Assembly (NCBI GenBank): GCA_917880885.1
Contig: OU862910.1
Span: 10,986,710 to 11,050,709, forward strand
DNA from: Limnephilus marmoratus
Taxonomy: Eukaryota; Arthropoda; Insecta; Trichoptera; Limnephilidae
Direction: 5' to 3'
DNA: 64,000 nt
In this document: piece after piece, positions 1 through 10,305 of the stretch
Layout: the number at the start of each line of letters is the position of its first letter
Position numbering within the stretch: the first letter of the stretch is position 1
Notes under the pieces: generated by a model
What the model saw: the letters and a program-made list of their open reading frames with translations, nothing else
Told to the model about the DNA's origin: nothing
The model's database searches: none
Position numbers and translations under genes: made by a program

Positions 1-10
1 TTTAAAAAAA

Positions 11-414
11 ACATTGGCTCCATACAGGGCATCTATGTCATCTTTCGGGATGCTGTGTAGACGGTCTTTTTGGGAGAAGAAGTTCTGGGTAGAAAAAGTA
101 TGAGGGGTGGGTAGGAATCCGGGGTTCAGTGTTTCCGGAGTAACAGATTCTTCCCACTGCGGTGCGAGGTGATTTTCCGAATGGGTCCTGATGAAGAGTT
201 CGAAAGGTCTCCCTCAACGGCCTCAAACACTCTCTCCCGTTCCGATATGCCATGCAGTTGGTGCGCAGACGCATCCGCCTCCAAACGAACACACCTAATC
301 TAATGAACCTGGACACCCCTGATAAGTCACCAAACGTAGTGAACCACTTGGCATATGGCACTTGGAAGAGGTGTTTTTTTTTATCTAATAAATGATTCAC
401 GGGGCGGCATTACC
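11..414 (-). repeat. SINE-A copy 1 (long subfamily)
   Basis: Read on the minus strand this matches five other copies in the window (5735-6454, 33240-33540, 39161-39456, 39731-39920, 51791-52180). Shared landmarks in order are a GC-rich start (GCCGCC), AACACCTCT, a conserved block around CTACGTTTGGTGA, a GGTTCAT element, TGAACCCC, CTACCCACCCCT, and a tail with CACAGCATC and GATGACATAG before an A-rich end. It contains no protein gene. The 120-codon minus frame here is a by-product of the repeat. Copies 1, 2 and 6 carry an internal segment of roughly 100 bp that copies 3-5 lack. The tail hairpin is mostly lost in this copy. The SINE class is inferred from size, copy number and A-rich tail; no clear tRNA head is seen. 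Confidence 0.7.
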
Positions 415-884
415 CATTCCCACCTCCCATATTTAAACGTAGTCTTAAAATACTGCAAAGCCACGCCACGAGCATATGCGAGTAACTACCCATCGGTAAA
501 CTGACAAAAAGATGGTGGGAGAAAGTTAACATTTTTAATCAAATTTTACTCGATCGACCGTAAGACTTTCTATAATCAATCATTGTTACCCCGAGACTTT
601 TATCTGATTAAACCTGAAGAACGCGTGGGCCTTAAACATCCACTTCTATGACACTAACACAAGTCCATTAAGGAATATAAAGAATAAGTCGAACCACGGA
701 AAACATAATTGTCAATAAATATACGAAATCTTACTTTAAAGTTAGACAGATATTTCAAAATGCCCGACTCGAAGAAAAAAAAGCAATGTAGGTATATTAG
801 TTGGAAGTTTGTTTACTTATTTTTATTAAACTCAAAATAGATCCAGTCATGTGGTCTAATATAATATAAACATAAACTTCACTT
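415..884. other. No recognised feature
   Basis: AT-rich sequence with no frame of note and no repeat shared with the rest of the window that I could see. Confidence 0.5.
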
Positions 885-1187
885 TTATACAGAATCCTTT
901 ACCCTTGCGTTGGTCGCAACGGTAAACAGCCTGTGTTTTTGTTTTGTTAATTTTTTAAGTCGGCTGTTTTTTTTTCTGTTTTGGAGTGTGTGGAAATTCT
1001 TATTGTGATGTATGCTGTTTCTAGAATAGGTTGATAGTAAATTGTTAAAAACTTTGTAGATAAAAATTAAGATGTTACAGAAAATTATTTGTGTAAAACT
1101 CATTATGTCCAATTCTTTAAGGCACCACACATCACTGTGAAAAAAAAAGTGATTTTTTTTTTTAATTTCATTTTCTAAAAGATGCAT
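885..1187 (-). pseudogene. LINE reverse transcriptase C-terminal fragment (possible)
   Basis: A 100-codon minus-strand frame includes the string IFIYKVFNNLL, followed by a basic His/Asn/Arg-rich stretch. This resembles the region after the reverse transcriptase domain of Jockey/CR1-like non-LTR retrotransposons (pattern L.FIYKI.NGL.P..L....HNYNTRN). No catalytic YxDD motif, endonuclease or 5' end is present, so it is at most a 5'-truncated, decayed copy. The match is by family pattern only and could be chance in AT-rich DNA. Confidence 0.35.
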
Positions 1188-1212
1188 TTGCTAAGAATGC
1201 TCTTAGCAAATG
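1185..1212. other. Perfect 12-bp hairpin with 4-nt loop
   Basis: CATTTGCTAAGA and TCTTAGCAAATG are exact reverse complements separated by ATGC. It lies at the start of the LINE-like frame to its left. It may be a miniature inverted repeat, a terminator-like structure or a chance palindrome. No second copy was seen. Confidence 0.6.
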
Positions 1213-2506
1213 TTTTAAAGAAATTCTTAAAATTGACAGAGATACAGCATTTTATGTGAAACCGTTTGAAACAGTTTGTGAGTTGAATTTATCCTTCAGC
1301 AAAACTTTGAAGGAGTTTTTCTCGAAACTCCGTTTTTAACCTGGTTGTCAACATATTATAAAAACTACACATCCGATTTGCTTGCACCAAGTCCTTAAAC
1401 TGTTCGAAAATCCAATCTCTATGGCACCACGGAGGTATTTTTTTATAAAGGGCCCACTTCTATTTTTTTTACGAACGATGAAAATTTTCCATAAAAAACG
1501 GAAATAAAATTTGCCGGCCCGCCATTATTTTTTTTATATATATAACATTCCCCTACGTGATGCTGTAACCTATATGTCTAGTTTCGAAATATATTTTTAT
1601 TATATTTTTTAAATGAACCGTTTGGCTTTATCACTGTCAACAGCCGAGCAGCAATTTTGTCGGAGTGTTCTGTTGAAAGCGGCGTACACCGCACACTATA
1701 CACTAGATTCGAGTACAAAAGTCTGTATACAGTCATCTTTCTCTACGTATCTATATATTGACTACGAGTATTAATAACCAAAATTCCATTCATCATTTGC
1801 TTGAAAATAATTACGAAAAATACACCTTGTACAACGCACAAACCGTGGTGTGGTGCCTTAAGCATTTTCTGTTCAAAATTTGTCTGTATTCTGGATTATT
1901 TGTTTGGATCCATTCTCTAAATTCAAGGTCAATCCATAATATTTCTGAATTAATATTAAATCTTTTAATACGAACCAACCTATTGCATCTGCCGTAAGAC
2001 TTCACTCACTAGTCCAGCTTTCACTTGAGCACACATTTCATGAAGTGCTGTGACAAAACAAAGCCAGTTAGTTACACACAGATTCAATAACAAATAATAC
2101 TGTTGAATACACACTACCAGTTACGGTATGTGCGCTCAGTGCCGTAGATCTCTCGCCCACACAAAGATGCCCAGCTTAGTTGAAATGCATGACATGTACA
2201 TACAAAGGTTTAACTACAGATATTACACGAGATTGATGGAGATATTATTATGCTTTACTAAAACCATCTGCTTAGAAATGATTGGACCCTAATTGATTTC
2301 TCAGCCCACTCTTCTTGACATAATCAGGTTATTTCAGCGGATAGATTGGCAGAGAGGAATGCACACACGTAATTCACATATCTGTTGATCCAATTCAAAT
2401 ATGTTATTGATACCAAATCTTTCTTCTACTTACTTATTAATTGTTTTGGATTTAATTCGTAGAATCACTTAATTTTGGAATATTATATAATTTTATATCA
2501 AGTTAT
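1213..2506. other. No gene recognised; possible old LINE debris
   Basis: No intact gene. The octamer GGCACCAC or its complement recurs near 1130, 1430 and 1850, which suggests fragments of one older element. A 64-codon minus frame at 1811-2005 is too short and generic to assign. Confidence 0.35.
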
Positions 2507-2792
2507 GCAAGTATTTTAGTATTTATTTTTGTTACAGCTGTTTCGGCTTACGGCCATTTTCAAAATTTGACTTATTTATACGATTTTAAACGTCAATTTT
2601 TGGAGGTGTTAAATTGATTTATTGCCGATTAAACAAATTTCCTGAGACACTAATTGAGACAGTAGACACCCTTTTATGTGGGGTTATTTTAAAAGCGTAT
2701 AAATAAGTCGTCTCAAAGTGGTTTAACCACAGTTTGAAAATGACCTTGTAAGCCGAAACAGCTGTAACAAAAATGAGTACTAAAATACTTGC
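2507..2792. mobile_element. Inverted-repeat element with degenerate hammerhead-like motif
   Basis: The left arm (about 2507-2552) and the right arm (about 2745-2792) are close reverse complements. Both carry GCCGAAACAGCTGTAAC, where ACAGCTGT is a perfect palindrome after GAA. A related single arm lies at 5387-5480. The arrangement (short stem, GAAA, palindrome, U-A site) resembles the other hammerhead-like motifs in this window, but the CUGANGA strand is degenerate (UUGAAAA), so no activity is claimed. It probably derives from inverted terminal repeats of a retroelement. Confidence 0.45.
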
Positions 2793-3514
2793 AGAACTTG
2801 AAAATAACATTATTAATCTAAATTTTAATTAAATTTAAAAAAATCTACTTGTCATAATTACTTTCTCCATCTGCCCGCTTTAATATCATCAGATAAAGGG
2901 TGTTTCGAAGTTGACAGTAAGCTTCAAAAAGTCAAAACGATTTAAACCGATCGAAGAATGATTCAGTCTAATCAGTTTTTATAGCCAAATAAACGGAAGA
3001 TGCAGATTGCAGATGGGGAGGCGAGCATCTCAGGAGTCAGTAGAGTAGAAGGCATTCGGCGGAGCTTCCGGGGGGAGAATAAGATTTCTTCTTCGGCTTC
3101 GAGTAGCATCGTCTTCGCACACTCCATTATTATGATGGCGGGGAAATGAAACTTTGGCAGAAATGCGGGGATATAAATCAACGAACGGCAACGTTTGCGA
3201 GACAATATCTTGGAAATTGAATATTTATGTGTAACGTAACGATTTGAGCAAATACACAGCGAAATTATCTCGAGTAATTCTAAAGAGATAAACGCGTAAA
3301 CGGTTACATTTGCGAAACACAGCGTGCGAACAAATAAACCAATTGAAATCATGACGTTAAGAAATATTAATTTCTGTAACAGGCTTTATTTAAATAGTAC
3401 GTATGTAGAAAGGTATAGATAGAATAAATATTATGGAAATACCTACGTATGCGTTTATCCCACAGACTAATATGTTCGCCTTTGGGAACAACTCATAAAA
3501 GATGAGTTAACTCG
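2793..3514. other. Apparently single-copy DNA, no gene assigned
   Basis: Positions about 2990-3350 are richer in GC than their surroundings and have no repeat partner here. A 126-codon minus frame (2972-3352) has no recognisable domain. Its hydrophobic start followed by basic stretches is not convincing as a gene. A regulatory role is possible but unsupported. Confidence 0.3.
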
Positions 3515-3800
3515 CCAATCGTTGTCTCTCTACCATGGTGAGATACATGATCAAAATGGTATTCGAAAGAGAAAACCATGATTTATATTAAAATTAAAAT
3601 AATTAAAATGTGCACCTTTATGAAACCAGATTTCGTGAATTTTTTATTAATTATTTTTACATGAAACGACAAAAAGAAAGGCGACGATAACGTTTATAAT
3701 TTATTTTTCTAATAAAGTATGTGTGTTTTGTTTCGTTATCAGTAATATTAGTTTAAAAAACGTAAGGTACGCCATTTTTAAAACTTTTTATGTTTGCATT
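3515..3800 (+). repeat. Unclassified 400-bp repeat (repeat F), copy 1
   Basis: Shares an ordered set of segments with 8740-9180 and, inverted, with 13375-13860: a GTTGTCTC block, CCTTTATGAAACCA, TTTTTTATTAATTATTTT, a GAAACGACAAAAA block and GACGATAA. No coding capacity. The class is unknown. Confidence 0.6.
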
Positions 3801-3934
3801 CAAAATTGTTATAATTAAAAAATTATATGTTTATTTCTTATAAACGTATAATCATCACCTTTCAAACAGAAGGGATTAACAGTAAAAGTAAAGTTAAAAA
3901 CGAAAAGCAAATAAGTCCTCGTAATAAAAAATGA

Positions 3935-4145
3935 GAGAATGCAATTCACACTAGGTAAAAGTGAAAACTTCAGAAAACTAAAGTAGACAAGAGTGGGGAG
4001 GCTACGAATCATCGCAAAAAGAGGAGACCGATTACACTATCTCATTTTCTCGCAGGCTAAATTCCATAGTCTTTTTAGTGTCGCTATTTTTCGTTTTTGA
4101 TTTATAGAGTTTATAATCATAACGGTGCTAAAAAAAATTTCACTT
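3935..4145 (+). repeat. 225-bp interspersed repeat, copy 1 (first of a tandem pair)
   Basis: Landmarks in order: GCAATTCAC, AAACTTCAGAAAACTAAAG, GTAGACAAG, GGGAGGCTAC, AGAGGAGA, TATCTCATT, CGCAGGCTAAATTC, GTGTCGCTATTTTTCGTTT and AACGGTGCTAA. The same order is found at 4152-4385, 5522-5725 (minus), 16938-17160 (minus) and 60822-61332. There is no long terminal inverted repeat and no reading frame. At 16938 a copy is flanked by ATTTTT on both sides. The transposition class is unknown. Confidence 0.7.
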
Positions 4146-4151
4146 CAAAAA

Positions 4152-4385
4152 CAGAGTGTGCAATTCACATGCGGTAGAAGTGAAACCTTCAGAAAACTAA
4201 AGTAGACAAGGGTGGTGGGGAGGCTACTAAGCACCGCACAAAGAGGAGATATATTGTAATATCTCATTCTCTCACAGCCTAAATTCTATAGATAAATGTT
4301 TTTGTGTCTTTTTAGTTTCGCTATTTTTCGTTTCATCGAGTTTCAAATCACAACGGTGCTAAAGAAGTTTTTACTTAAAAAATCA
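4152..4385 (+). repeat. 225-bp interspersed repeat, copy 2 (second of a tandem pair)
   Basis: Lies head-to-tail directly after copy 1, starting with CAGAGTGTGCAATTC, and is the best preserved copy in the window. The pair may come from insertion of one copy at the end of another, or from tandem duplication followed by divergence. Confidence 0.7.
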
Positions 4386-5094
4386 TCTTTATTTTTGGAA
4401 AATAACAACTGGCAAGAAAATTAATTCTAGTGGTGGTGACGGGGATTTTTTTTTGCTGATTAAAGACTTTGTATTTTTAATTATAAAATTATAGATCCAT
4501 GTATTTTATAACCTGTGATGATATGTTGCAAACCCGCAACGCAAAAGAATCAGCATAGATGATTAATTATCTAATAATTTCCTGTGATTTGTTCATCTCT
4601 TCGCCCAGCAAGGTTAGTCGATCAGCGGAAACGTGCGACGTGAATGTTAATTAAACCCGACGGCGACGCTGCATTTAAAGAACAATGGGAATATATTAAA
4701 CACACTCACAACGCACAACGGATATGTGTGTAAGAATCAAAGATTAAACAGTAAATTTACATCGGCAATTGCTTTAGCGTCTTTCATTGAATTTTTCGGG
4801 GGATATGACGTAAAACAGACAATGGCGCTTGGAACTGTATTCAAAAATGAATATAAAAGACAATTTATTGAATAAATAATAATGCTATATGCTATAAAGC
4901 CATGAGTCATCGTGTCATCATTCGCGAATAACTCACATAATGATTAGAATACATAACGTCCTTCAGTCAAATTTGAGCAATGCAGTAATTGGGGAAACTT
5001 TAAAAGGATAATAACCATTAATAATTTCAGTCATTATTTTACTAAGAAATTAAGAAAAAAAAAATTATTTTTGTTTTATCTTAATCTTTTTTTT
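4386..5094. other. Mostly unique DNA with one shared fragment
   Basis: Positions about 4600-4740 are GC-richer and single copy here, containing GTTAATTAAAC and GACGGCGACG. Positions about 4899-5003 (ATGAGTCATC to TCAAATTTGAGCAATGCAGT) resemble 56058-56150 inside the long-inverted-repeat element, so this stretch is a fragment of that or a related repeat. No gene is seen. Confidence 0.4.
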
Positions 5095-5350
5095 ATATAT
5101 GAATACCGCAAAAGAGTCCCAACTGCTCCCGTCTGAAGCCAGTGAGACTATGGCATCCCCAGTTGGGGTATGTTGTGAGGCTGAAGGTAGTGGGGAGGGG
5201 AAGGAGATAGGGAAGAGGAAAGTGGGGAAGTACCTGGCTATAAATGAATAAATTGTGAAATAACACAAATTAATCAAATAAAATTTATTTGTCAACCGCG
5301 ACCTTCGGTGTGCGAGTCTAGAGCCTTACCGCTGGACTACGCCGCCCGTC
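5095..5350 (-). repeat. SINE-B copy 1 (tRNA-derived head)
   Basis: Read on the minus strand it starts with GCGTAGTCCAGCGGTAAGG (a tRNA A-box-like segment), continues through a decayed B-box, then the body TAGCCAGGTACTTCCCCAC, CAACATACCCCAACTGGGGA and GTCTCACTGGCT, and ends GCGGTATTCATA. It matches 57453-57722 along its whole length. Its tail is also shared with two elements that lack the tRNA head (6991-7168 and 62833-63004). Confidence 0.75.
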
Positions 5351-5386
5351 AGAAATAATATAAATATATCTCTTTATGTGGTATAA

Positions 5387-5480
5387 CCACAGTTTGATAA
5401 TGCTTTCAGAAGTCGAAACAGCTATCACGCGTAATAATAATTACATAGCAGAACTTGTTTTTGAATAAACCATTTTTATA
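5387..5480 (+). repeat. Solo arm related to 2507-2792
   Basis: Matches the right arm of the 2507-2792 inverted repeat (ACCACAGTTTGA.AATG, then CGAAACAGCT, then GCAGAACTTG). It is a degenerate single copy with no coding content. Confidence 0.5.
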
Positions 5481-5521
5481 AATTGAATAATAATATTATT
5501 GAATATATAAAAGAAATAAAA

Positions 5522-5725
5522 AATTCTTTAGCACCGTTGTGATTTGAAATTCAATGAAAAGGAAAATAGCGACACTAAAGAGAGACAAATACGAACATCT
5601 ATAGGATTTAGCCTGCGGGAGGAGATAGTATAATAGGTCTCCTCTTTGTGCGGTGCTTCGTAGCCCCCGCACTCTTGTCTACTTTAGTTTTCACTTCTAC
5701 TGCGTGTGAAGTGCACACTTGTATT
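5522..5725 (-). repeat. 225-bp interspersed repeat, copy 3
   Basis: Reverse-oriented copy of the family at 3935 and 4152, with AGCACCGTTGTGATTTGAAA at its left edge and the TAGTTTTCACTTCTACTGCG block at its right edge. Confidence 0.7.
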
Positions 5726-5734
5726 TTTATTTGT

Positions 5735-6454
5735 TTTTTTACATTAGCTCCACACAGGAGGCCCTGACGAAAAAAAAATCCGTCAGGGCCTATGACATCT
5801 TAGTGAATGCTCTGTGGTGGATGTTTTTTAAGGAAATGAAGGAGAAGAAGATTTTGGGAAGGACAATGGTATGAGGGATGAGCAGCAGTGGCGGCCTGTG
5901 AGTTTTCAGTGAACCAGAGTGCTAAGATTGAAAAATACGACATTATTGATGTTGTTGTAGCTGAAAATGATTTTTTTTTTAAATTTCAATTCTTTAGTAT
6001 GAAGATTTTCAGAAATGTGCCGCATCCACAAACCGAAAGATTTAAAAAAAAATTGAAATTTTGAAAAAAAAAATCATTTTCAGCCAGAACAACATCAATA
6101 ACGTCGTACTTTTCTATTTTAACACTGTTGTTCACTGAAAGCTCACGTACCGCCACTGGTGAGTAGGTATCTGGGGGTCAGTGTGACGGAAATATCCAGG
6201 AATGACGAACGTATAAAATCATCCCTCCAACTGCGGTACAAGGCAATGGGTTAAGAGAGTCCGGCTGGAGTCTCCCTCAACCATTCTCTTTCGATCCATT
6301 CCAGTACGCAGACTCATCTGCCTTCAAAACCTAGACAAGTCTCACCCCATGAACAGGGGCAACCTTGCTAAATCAACAAACTTAGCAAACCACTTGGGGT
6401 GACCTATGATAGAGGTGTTGGTTATCCAATAATTATTTCCCGAGGCGGCGGTAC
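5735..6454 (-). repeat. SINE-A copy 2, split by a MITE
   Basis: A long-subfamily SINE-A on the minus strand. Its tail hairpin is well kept: GGCCCTGACG at 5761 pairs exactly with CGTCAGGGCC, separated by an A-rich loop. The copy is interrupted at 5886-6158 by a hAT-type MITE; joining the flanks restores the usual SINE-A order. The SINE is therefore older than the MITE. Confidence 0.75.
5886..6158. mobile_element. hAT-type MITE with roughly 110-bp inverted repeats
   Basis: Starts CAGTGGCGG and ends CCGCCACTG. The two arms pair for about 110 bp at roughly 85% identity by eye, leaving a short A/T-rich centre. Flanking octamers ATGAGCAG and GTGAGTAG agree at 6 of 8 positions and align with the uninterrupted SINE-A, consistent with an 8-bp hAT target duplication. 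It is non-autonomous: there is no transposase frame. Confidence 0.75.
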
Positions 6455-6990
6455 ACATACTGAACCTACCAAATTGAACAAATGATTTAACCTGGTGTGT
6501 AATAGCCCCCGTTATTCGAGGGTACGTCATATAAGTAAATAATAATTTAGTGCTAATGTTAGGTATACATTAATCCCACTCCTCACTTAATTCAAATCGT
6601 ATAATAGGTACGACAGGACACTAAATTCATAGTAATATATATTCAAAGGCTAACTAATGATCTACTAATTAAAATTTATTAGATTATAATGATATTGGGA
6701 AATAATGTATTGCACACAGAGAGTTAGTTGCACAACAAATTATCCACGAATTAATAATATAAATGCACAAAAGCTTTTAATTAAATTCAAATTAAAAAGT
6801 AAAATAAAATAAATGCAAATTTTTTTCAACAACAATTTCGGTGGTGTGTCTCTGCTTAATTCCGGTTCAACATTGGAACTAATTATCGGAATTAAGAGAA
6901 AAAATAATATTACAAAAAATGTTCTAGAGTGGAAGATACTTCCAGTATATCCCTGGTGTAAGACCACCACTCAAAATTGAAACGTTGCTT
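6455..6990. other. No recognised feature
   Basis: AT-rich DNA without shared repeats or credible frames. The 76-codon minus frame at 6740-6970 is low complexity. Confidence 0.45.
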
Positions 6991-7168
6991 GAAATGGCTT
7001 TAGCCGTATTTGGTGACCACATCCGAATAGCCAGGTACTTCCCCACCTTTCTCTTCTCTCCTCATCTCCCCATTATCTTCAGCCTCATAACATATCCCAA
7101 TAGGGGATGGCAAAGTCTCACTGGCTCCAGACGGGAACAGTCGGGGTCTCTTGTGCGGTATTCACAAA
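6991..7168 (+). repeat. SINE-B tail with a different head, copy 1
   Basis: Begins AATGGCTTTAGCCGTATTTG and TGGTGACCACATC, then joins the SINE-B body at ATAGCCAGGTACTTCCCCAC and ends GTGCGGTATTCACA. The same non-tRNA head is joined to the same tail at 62833-63004. It is a composite SINE sharing its 3' half with SINE-B. Confidence 0.65.
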
Positions 7169-7559
7169 TTAAGTAGGTAATTTTTTTTTCATTAATTTAA
7201 AAATTTTATTTGCAATGTGTTTTTCTGTTATTAAAATTTTTATGTCATTCGTGTCGTAATTTTTCAAGTTTACTAACGGTGTTCATTCGAGACGTAAATT
7301 CCTGATCGTCTTGTGAAAGGCAATGATTCTGAGGCAAAAATATGTTTTTTATTAACTCAGGTACGCCTCATACGTATGTTTAGTAATGTTTTTTTTTTTT
7401 TAAGTTAAAAGAAATATGATATTTTGCTTTCTTAACTTAAGTACAGGGTATAGTAGTATATTTATATTTATAATGTAGTGTATGGTATAGTATTAATATT
7501 TTTATATTTTGTTCTAGCGATTTATGTTTAAATAGTTTTTTTAAAGGTATTTATATTCT
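7169..7559. other. AT-rich spacer, no feature
   Basis: T-rich low-complexity sequence and TATA-like repeats only. Confidence 0.4.
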
Positions 7560-8200
7560 TCTCCATTTTTAGGTTATGGCCCTCGTGGCCAATTCTTCTC
7601 TTGCCACTTTCAGTCTTGACAGTATTTGTGTAGATACAATTTATTTTGTTGTCTAGTATAATGTTAGTGTACTTGTGACGTTTTTATAAATGTTGTGTTT
7701 GTGTGTAGTCCATTTTGTATTTTGTAGATTTAAAAGGCATATGTTATTTTCGTACAATATTCTTATTTTTTAGAAGGTTCACTTCCTGGTGTAGTTTTTT
7801 TTGTGGGAGTGTATGGGTTATAATTGAAGAGTTTCTTTAATAACTCTGTTCTGTATTATTTTAAGTCGTTTAAGTACGTAATGCATTATGTTACCCCGTA
7901 TTTCCATTAAATAATTTAGGTGGGACTGGATTAAGCTAAAGTATAAGCCCCTCTTTACCTCTGTTGGTAGAAGATGAGCAATTCTACCGAATACACCAAT
8001 TATAATGGGATGATTTTTGCTTTTAGTTTTTCTACGTGTTGTTTAAATGTCAAATGTTTAACAATATATAAAAGCCCAAGTATTTTTCGCTATCTAGAAT
8101 ATGTAGGTCTCTTTCTTCTATTTGTAATGGTTTATACGACGGTATTATTCTTGTAGGTGAGCTTAGTATCAAATATAATATATTTTTTAATGTTAAATTG
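7560..8200 (-). pseudogene. LINE reverse transcriptase fragment, Jockey/CR1-like
   Basis: Translating the minus strand in shifting frames gives pieces in the right order for the C-terminal half of a non-LTR reverse transcriptase: SEKYLGFYI (about 8090), then QHVEKLKAKIIP (about 8020), then LILYFSLIQSHLNYL (about 7930), then LKRLKIIQNRVIK (about 7860). This is the thumb/post-RT region of Jockey-like elements. Stops and frameshifts interrupt it, and no YxDD catalytic motif or endonuclease remains. It is a dead, truncated copy. The clade is inferred from motif style. Confidence 0.65.
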
Positions 8201-8739
8201 TCGTGCAAATAAGCTCATGGGTCCTATGGGTGAGTAGTTAAATACTTGCACTGCAGTGGTCTGCAGTCTTCACTAGTTAAATACATTATTTTACAATCCA
8301 GTTACCATTAGGTATTATTAATGGATTAACAGAGGTATCATTTTAAACATTTCAATTCATTTACGACAGTCTATTTATTTAGTAAAACGAGCTGTACAAA
8401 CTTTGAGCACTTCCATTCACGCGATGGACTCGTTAGGTCCGCTTTAGAATAATATCGGTTCGTTGAGTGCACATTTATTATTCAGAAGATCCGGTGGTCA
8501 ACTTAAAGAGGCATCGAATAATATATTTAAAAAAAAGTTGAATTGTCAATTCCAATATGTTGGCATGCATTAAAAGTAGAAGTCAGTCTCAATGAGTTGA
8601 TTTGGGCCGGATTTGGATTTTGTTGAAAATGGACCTAATAAAAACCAACCTCCGATAGCATAGGGAATCCTGTTAACCCCTAATGATTATTTGTTCGAGG
8701 CTAATCTGTTCGTTTTATCGAACAATTCATATATATCGT
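8201..8739. other. No recognised feature
   Basis: No repeat partner, frame or RNA gene seen. Confidence 0.4.
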
Positions 8740-9180
8740 TGTCTCCCTTAGGTACTATAATGATGAGAAATATGACATAAACGGTGTAAAAAAGAAAAAA
8801 CACCACACTTTATATTCAAGTCTAAACGTTAAAATAATAAAAATTTAAACCTTTATGAAACCAAAGTTTCCGATCGTAGATTGAACCAAATTTTTTAAAA
8901 TTTGGAATTTTTTATTAATTATTTTAACACGAAACGACAAAAAAGTAAGGTGACGATAATGTTCATAATACATTTCTTCAATAAAACTGGTGGGTGTTTT
9001 TATTTTTAATTAGAAAAAAAGATAAGGTGGGCCATTTTAAAAACATTTTTAAACTTTTTAAGTTTGCATTCAAATTTTTTATATTTTAAAAATTATGATT
9101 ATTTCTAATAATAAAATTTTAACAAAAACATTTTTTAGTTTTCGGATACGCTCAGAAATATTTTATTCATTTGGATTTTA
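8740..9180 (+). repeat. Unclassified repeat F, copy 2
   Basis: The longest plus-strand copy of the family at 3515. It includes TTGTCTCCCT near its start, CCTTTATGAAACCAAAGTTT, the GAAACGACAAAAAAGTAAGG block, and an end with TTCGGATACGCTCAGAAATA that is also found inverted at the 13375 copy. Confidence 0.6.
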
Positions 9181-9414
9181 TTGCAAAGCGAAAATAATCT
9201 GACCATCTGTCAGAATATGTTCCGAGGTCTGAGAGGTTAAATCATTCTACCGTCTCATTTTCAGCATTGTTTTAATGTTGGGTGATGGTCTGGTTCCTGT
9301 CTTTCTATTTTAGGACAGGGAATGCCATTTCATCGACATTTCTTTTTATGAGGTCATCGCTCCAACTCTGCATGATATTTCCGGTGACTGTCTCAGCTGG
9401 TCATCAGTAAATGG

Positions 9415-9577
9415 ATATATCATTGAAGAAGAAGATAATACTAATAAATCTAAATCAAACATGAAACAGAACAAGACACTGAAAACTAAAAAGATAACGG
9501 TCACAATTGGGTACCGAACCCAGGATATCCTGTCCTAACGGCACACATCCTTCTAACCAACTCGGTCATTGGGACCT
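9415..9577 (-). repeat. SINE-C copy 1 (tRNA-derived head)
   Basis: On the minus strand: TGACCGAGTTGGTTAGAAGG (A-box-like), GGGTTCGGTACCC (B-box-like), TGTGACCGTTA, then the family body CAGTGTCTTGTTCTG, TTTCATGTTTGATTTAGATT and a TATTATCTTCTTC end. Other copies are at 9743, 12080, 12255, 14196 and 16868. Confidence 0.7.
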
Positions 9578-9742
9578 TTTCATTTTAAGTCTTTTTTGTT
9601 GATCTCATTTTTCAAATTCAGAATTAACCGACTTTTCTCACATTTTTTGGCTGCTTGCTATCATTATAAACGATCATATAGTTCTAACGAATTTCTTAGT
9701 AACCGAGATTTTTTTTTTACATGGAACACATTTTATTTATAC

Positions 9743-9885
9743 CTACATGAGTCGGTTAAGGCGTTGTGTCCGGGTAAGATGAAAGATCCAGGATTCGATT
9801 CCCAGTTGCGACCGTTACCTTTTTTTATTTTTCTGTGTCTTGTTCTGTCTCATGTTTCGTTTAGATTTATTCGGTGATTGATGGG
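9743..9885 (+). repeat. SINE-C copy 2
   Basis: TGAGTCGGTTAAGGCGTTGT, GGATTCGATTCCCAGTTGCG, then CTGTGTCTTGTTCTG and the ATGTTTCGTTTAGATTTATT body. A 102-codon plus frame that covers it is repeat-derived. Confidence 0.7.
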
Positions 9886-10305
9886 TAAAACCTTCTTAAG
9901 TTATTCCAATAAAATTGAATATATCATTTCTTAAATATTCATAAAATTAGTCAAATAAGAACTGCTGATAAGCCAAAATCGAAATCGTAACCATCGGATC
10001 AAATATACTCGTAATGTTGCGTTGACAGAACACCTTTTTGTCACATGAACATTTAAGTCCATGCGCACACGAGCAACTTTAGTTTAGTTGCATCGCGGCA
10101 GTAAAGTTGCGTGCATAAAAATTTATTACGCTACATGGAGGTGCGCACACGAGACGACACTAGGGAGACTTTTTTGAATTTATATGGATTTTTAATGCTA
10201 AAGTAGCACTCCCTGCATAATTATTTCACAATACTGATTAATAATGCATGGCTGATGAATCATCGATATTAATGTTATAATCTAACGTCTGATATGATTG
10301 TTATA

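Noticed and set aside
38..400. 120-codon minus frame at the window start
   Set aside because: It lies wholly within SINE-A copy 1 and is interrupted in other copies.
2972..3352. 126-codon minus frame as a host gene
   Set aside because: No domain, no intron signals or codon evidence, and the residue make-up is what one expects from this base composition.
5886..6158. Internal part of SINE-A copy 2
   Set aside because: Other SINE-A copies lack it, and it has CAGTGGCGG ends, long inverted arms and a near 8-bp duplication, so it is a separate MITE.
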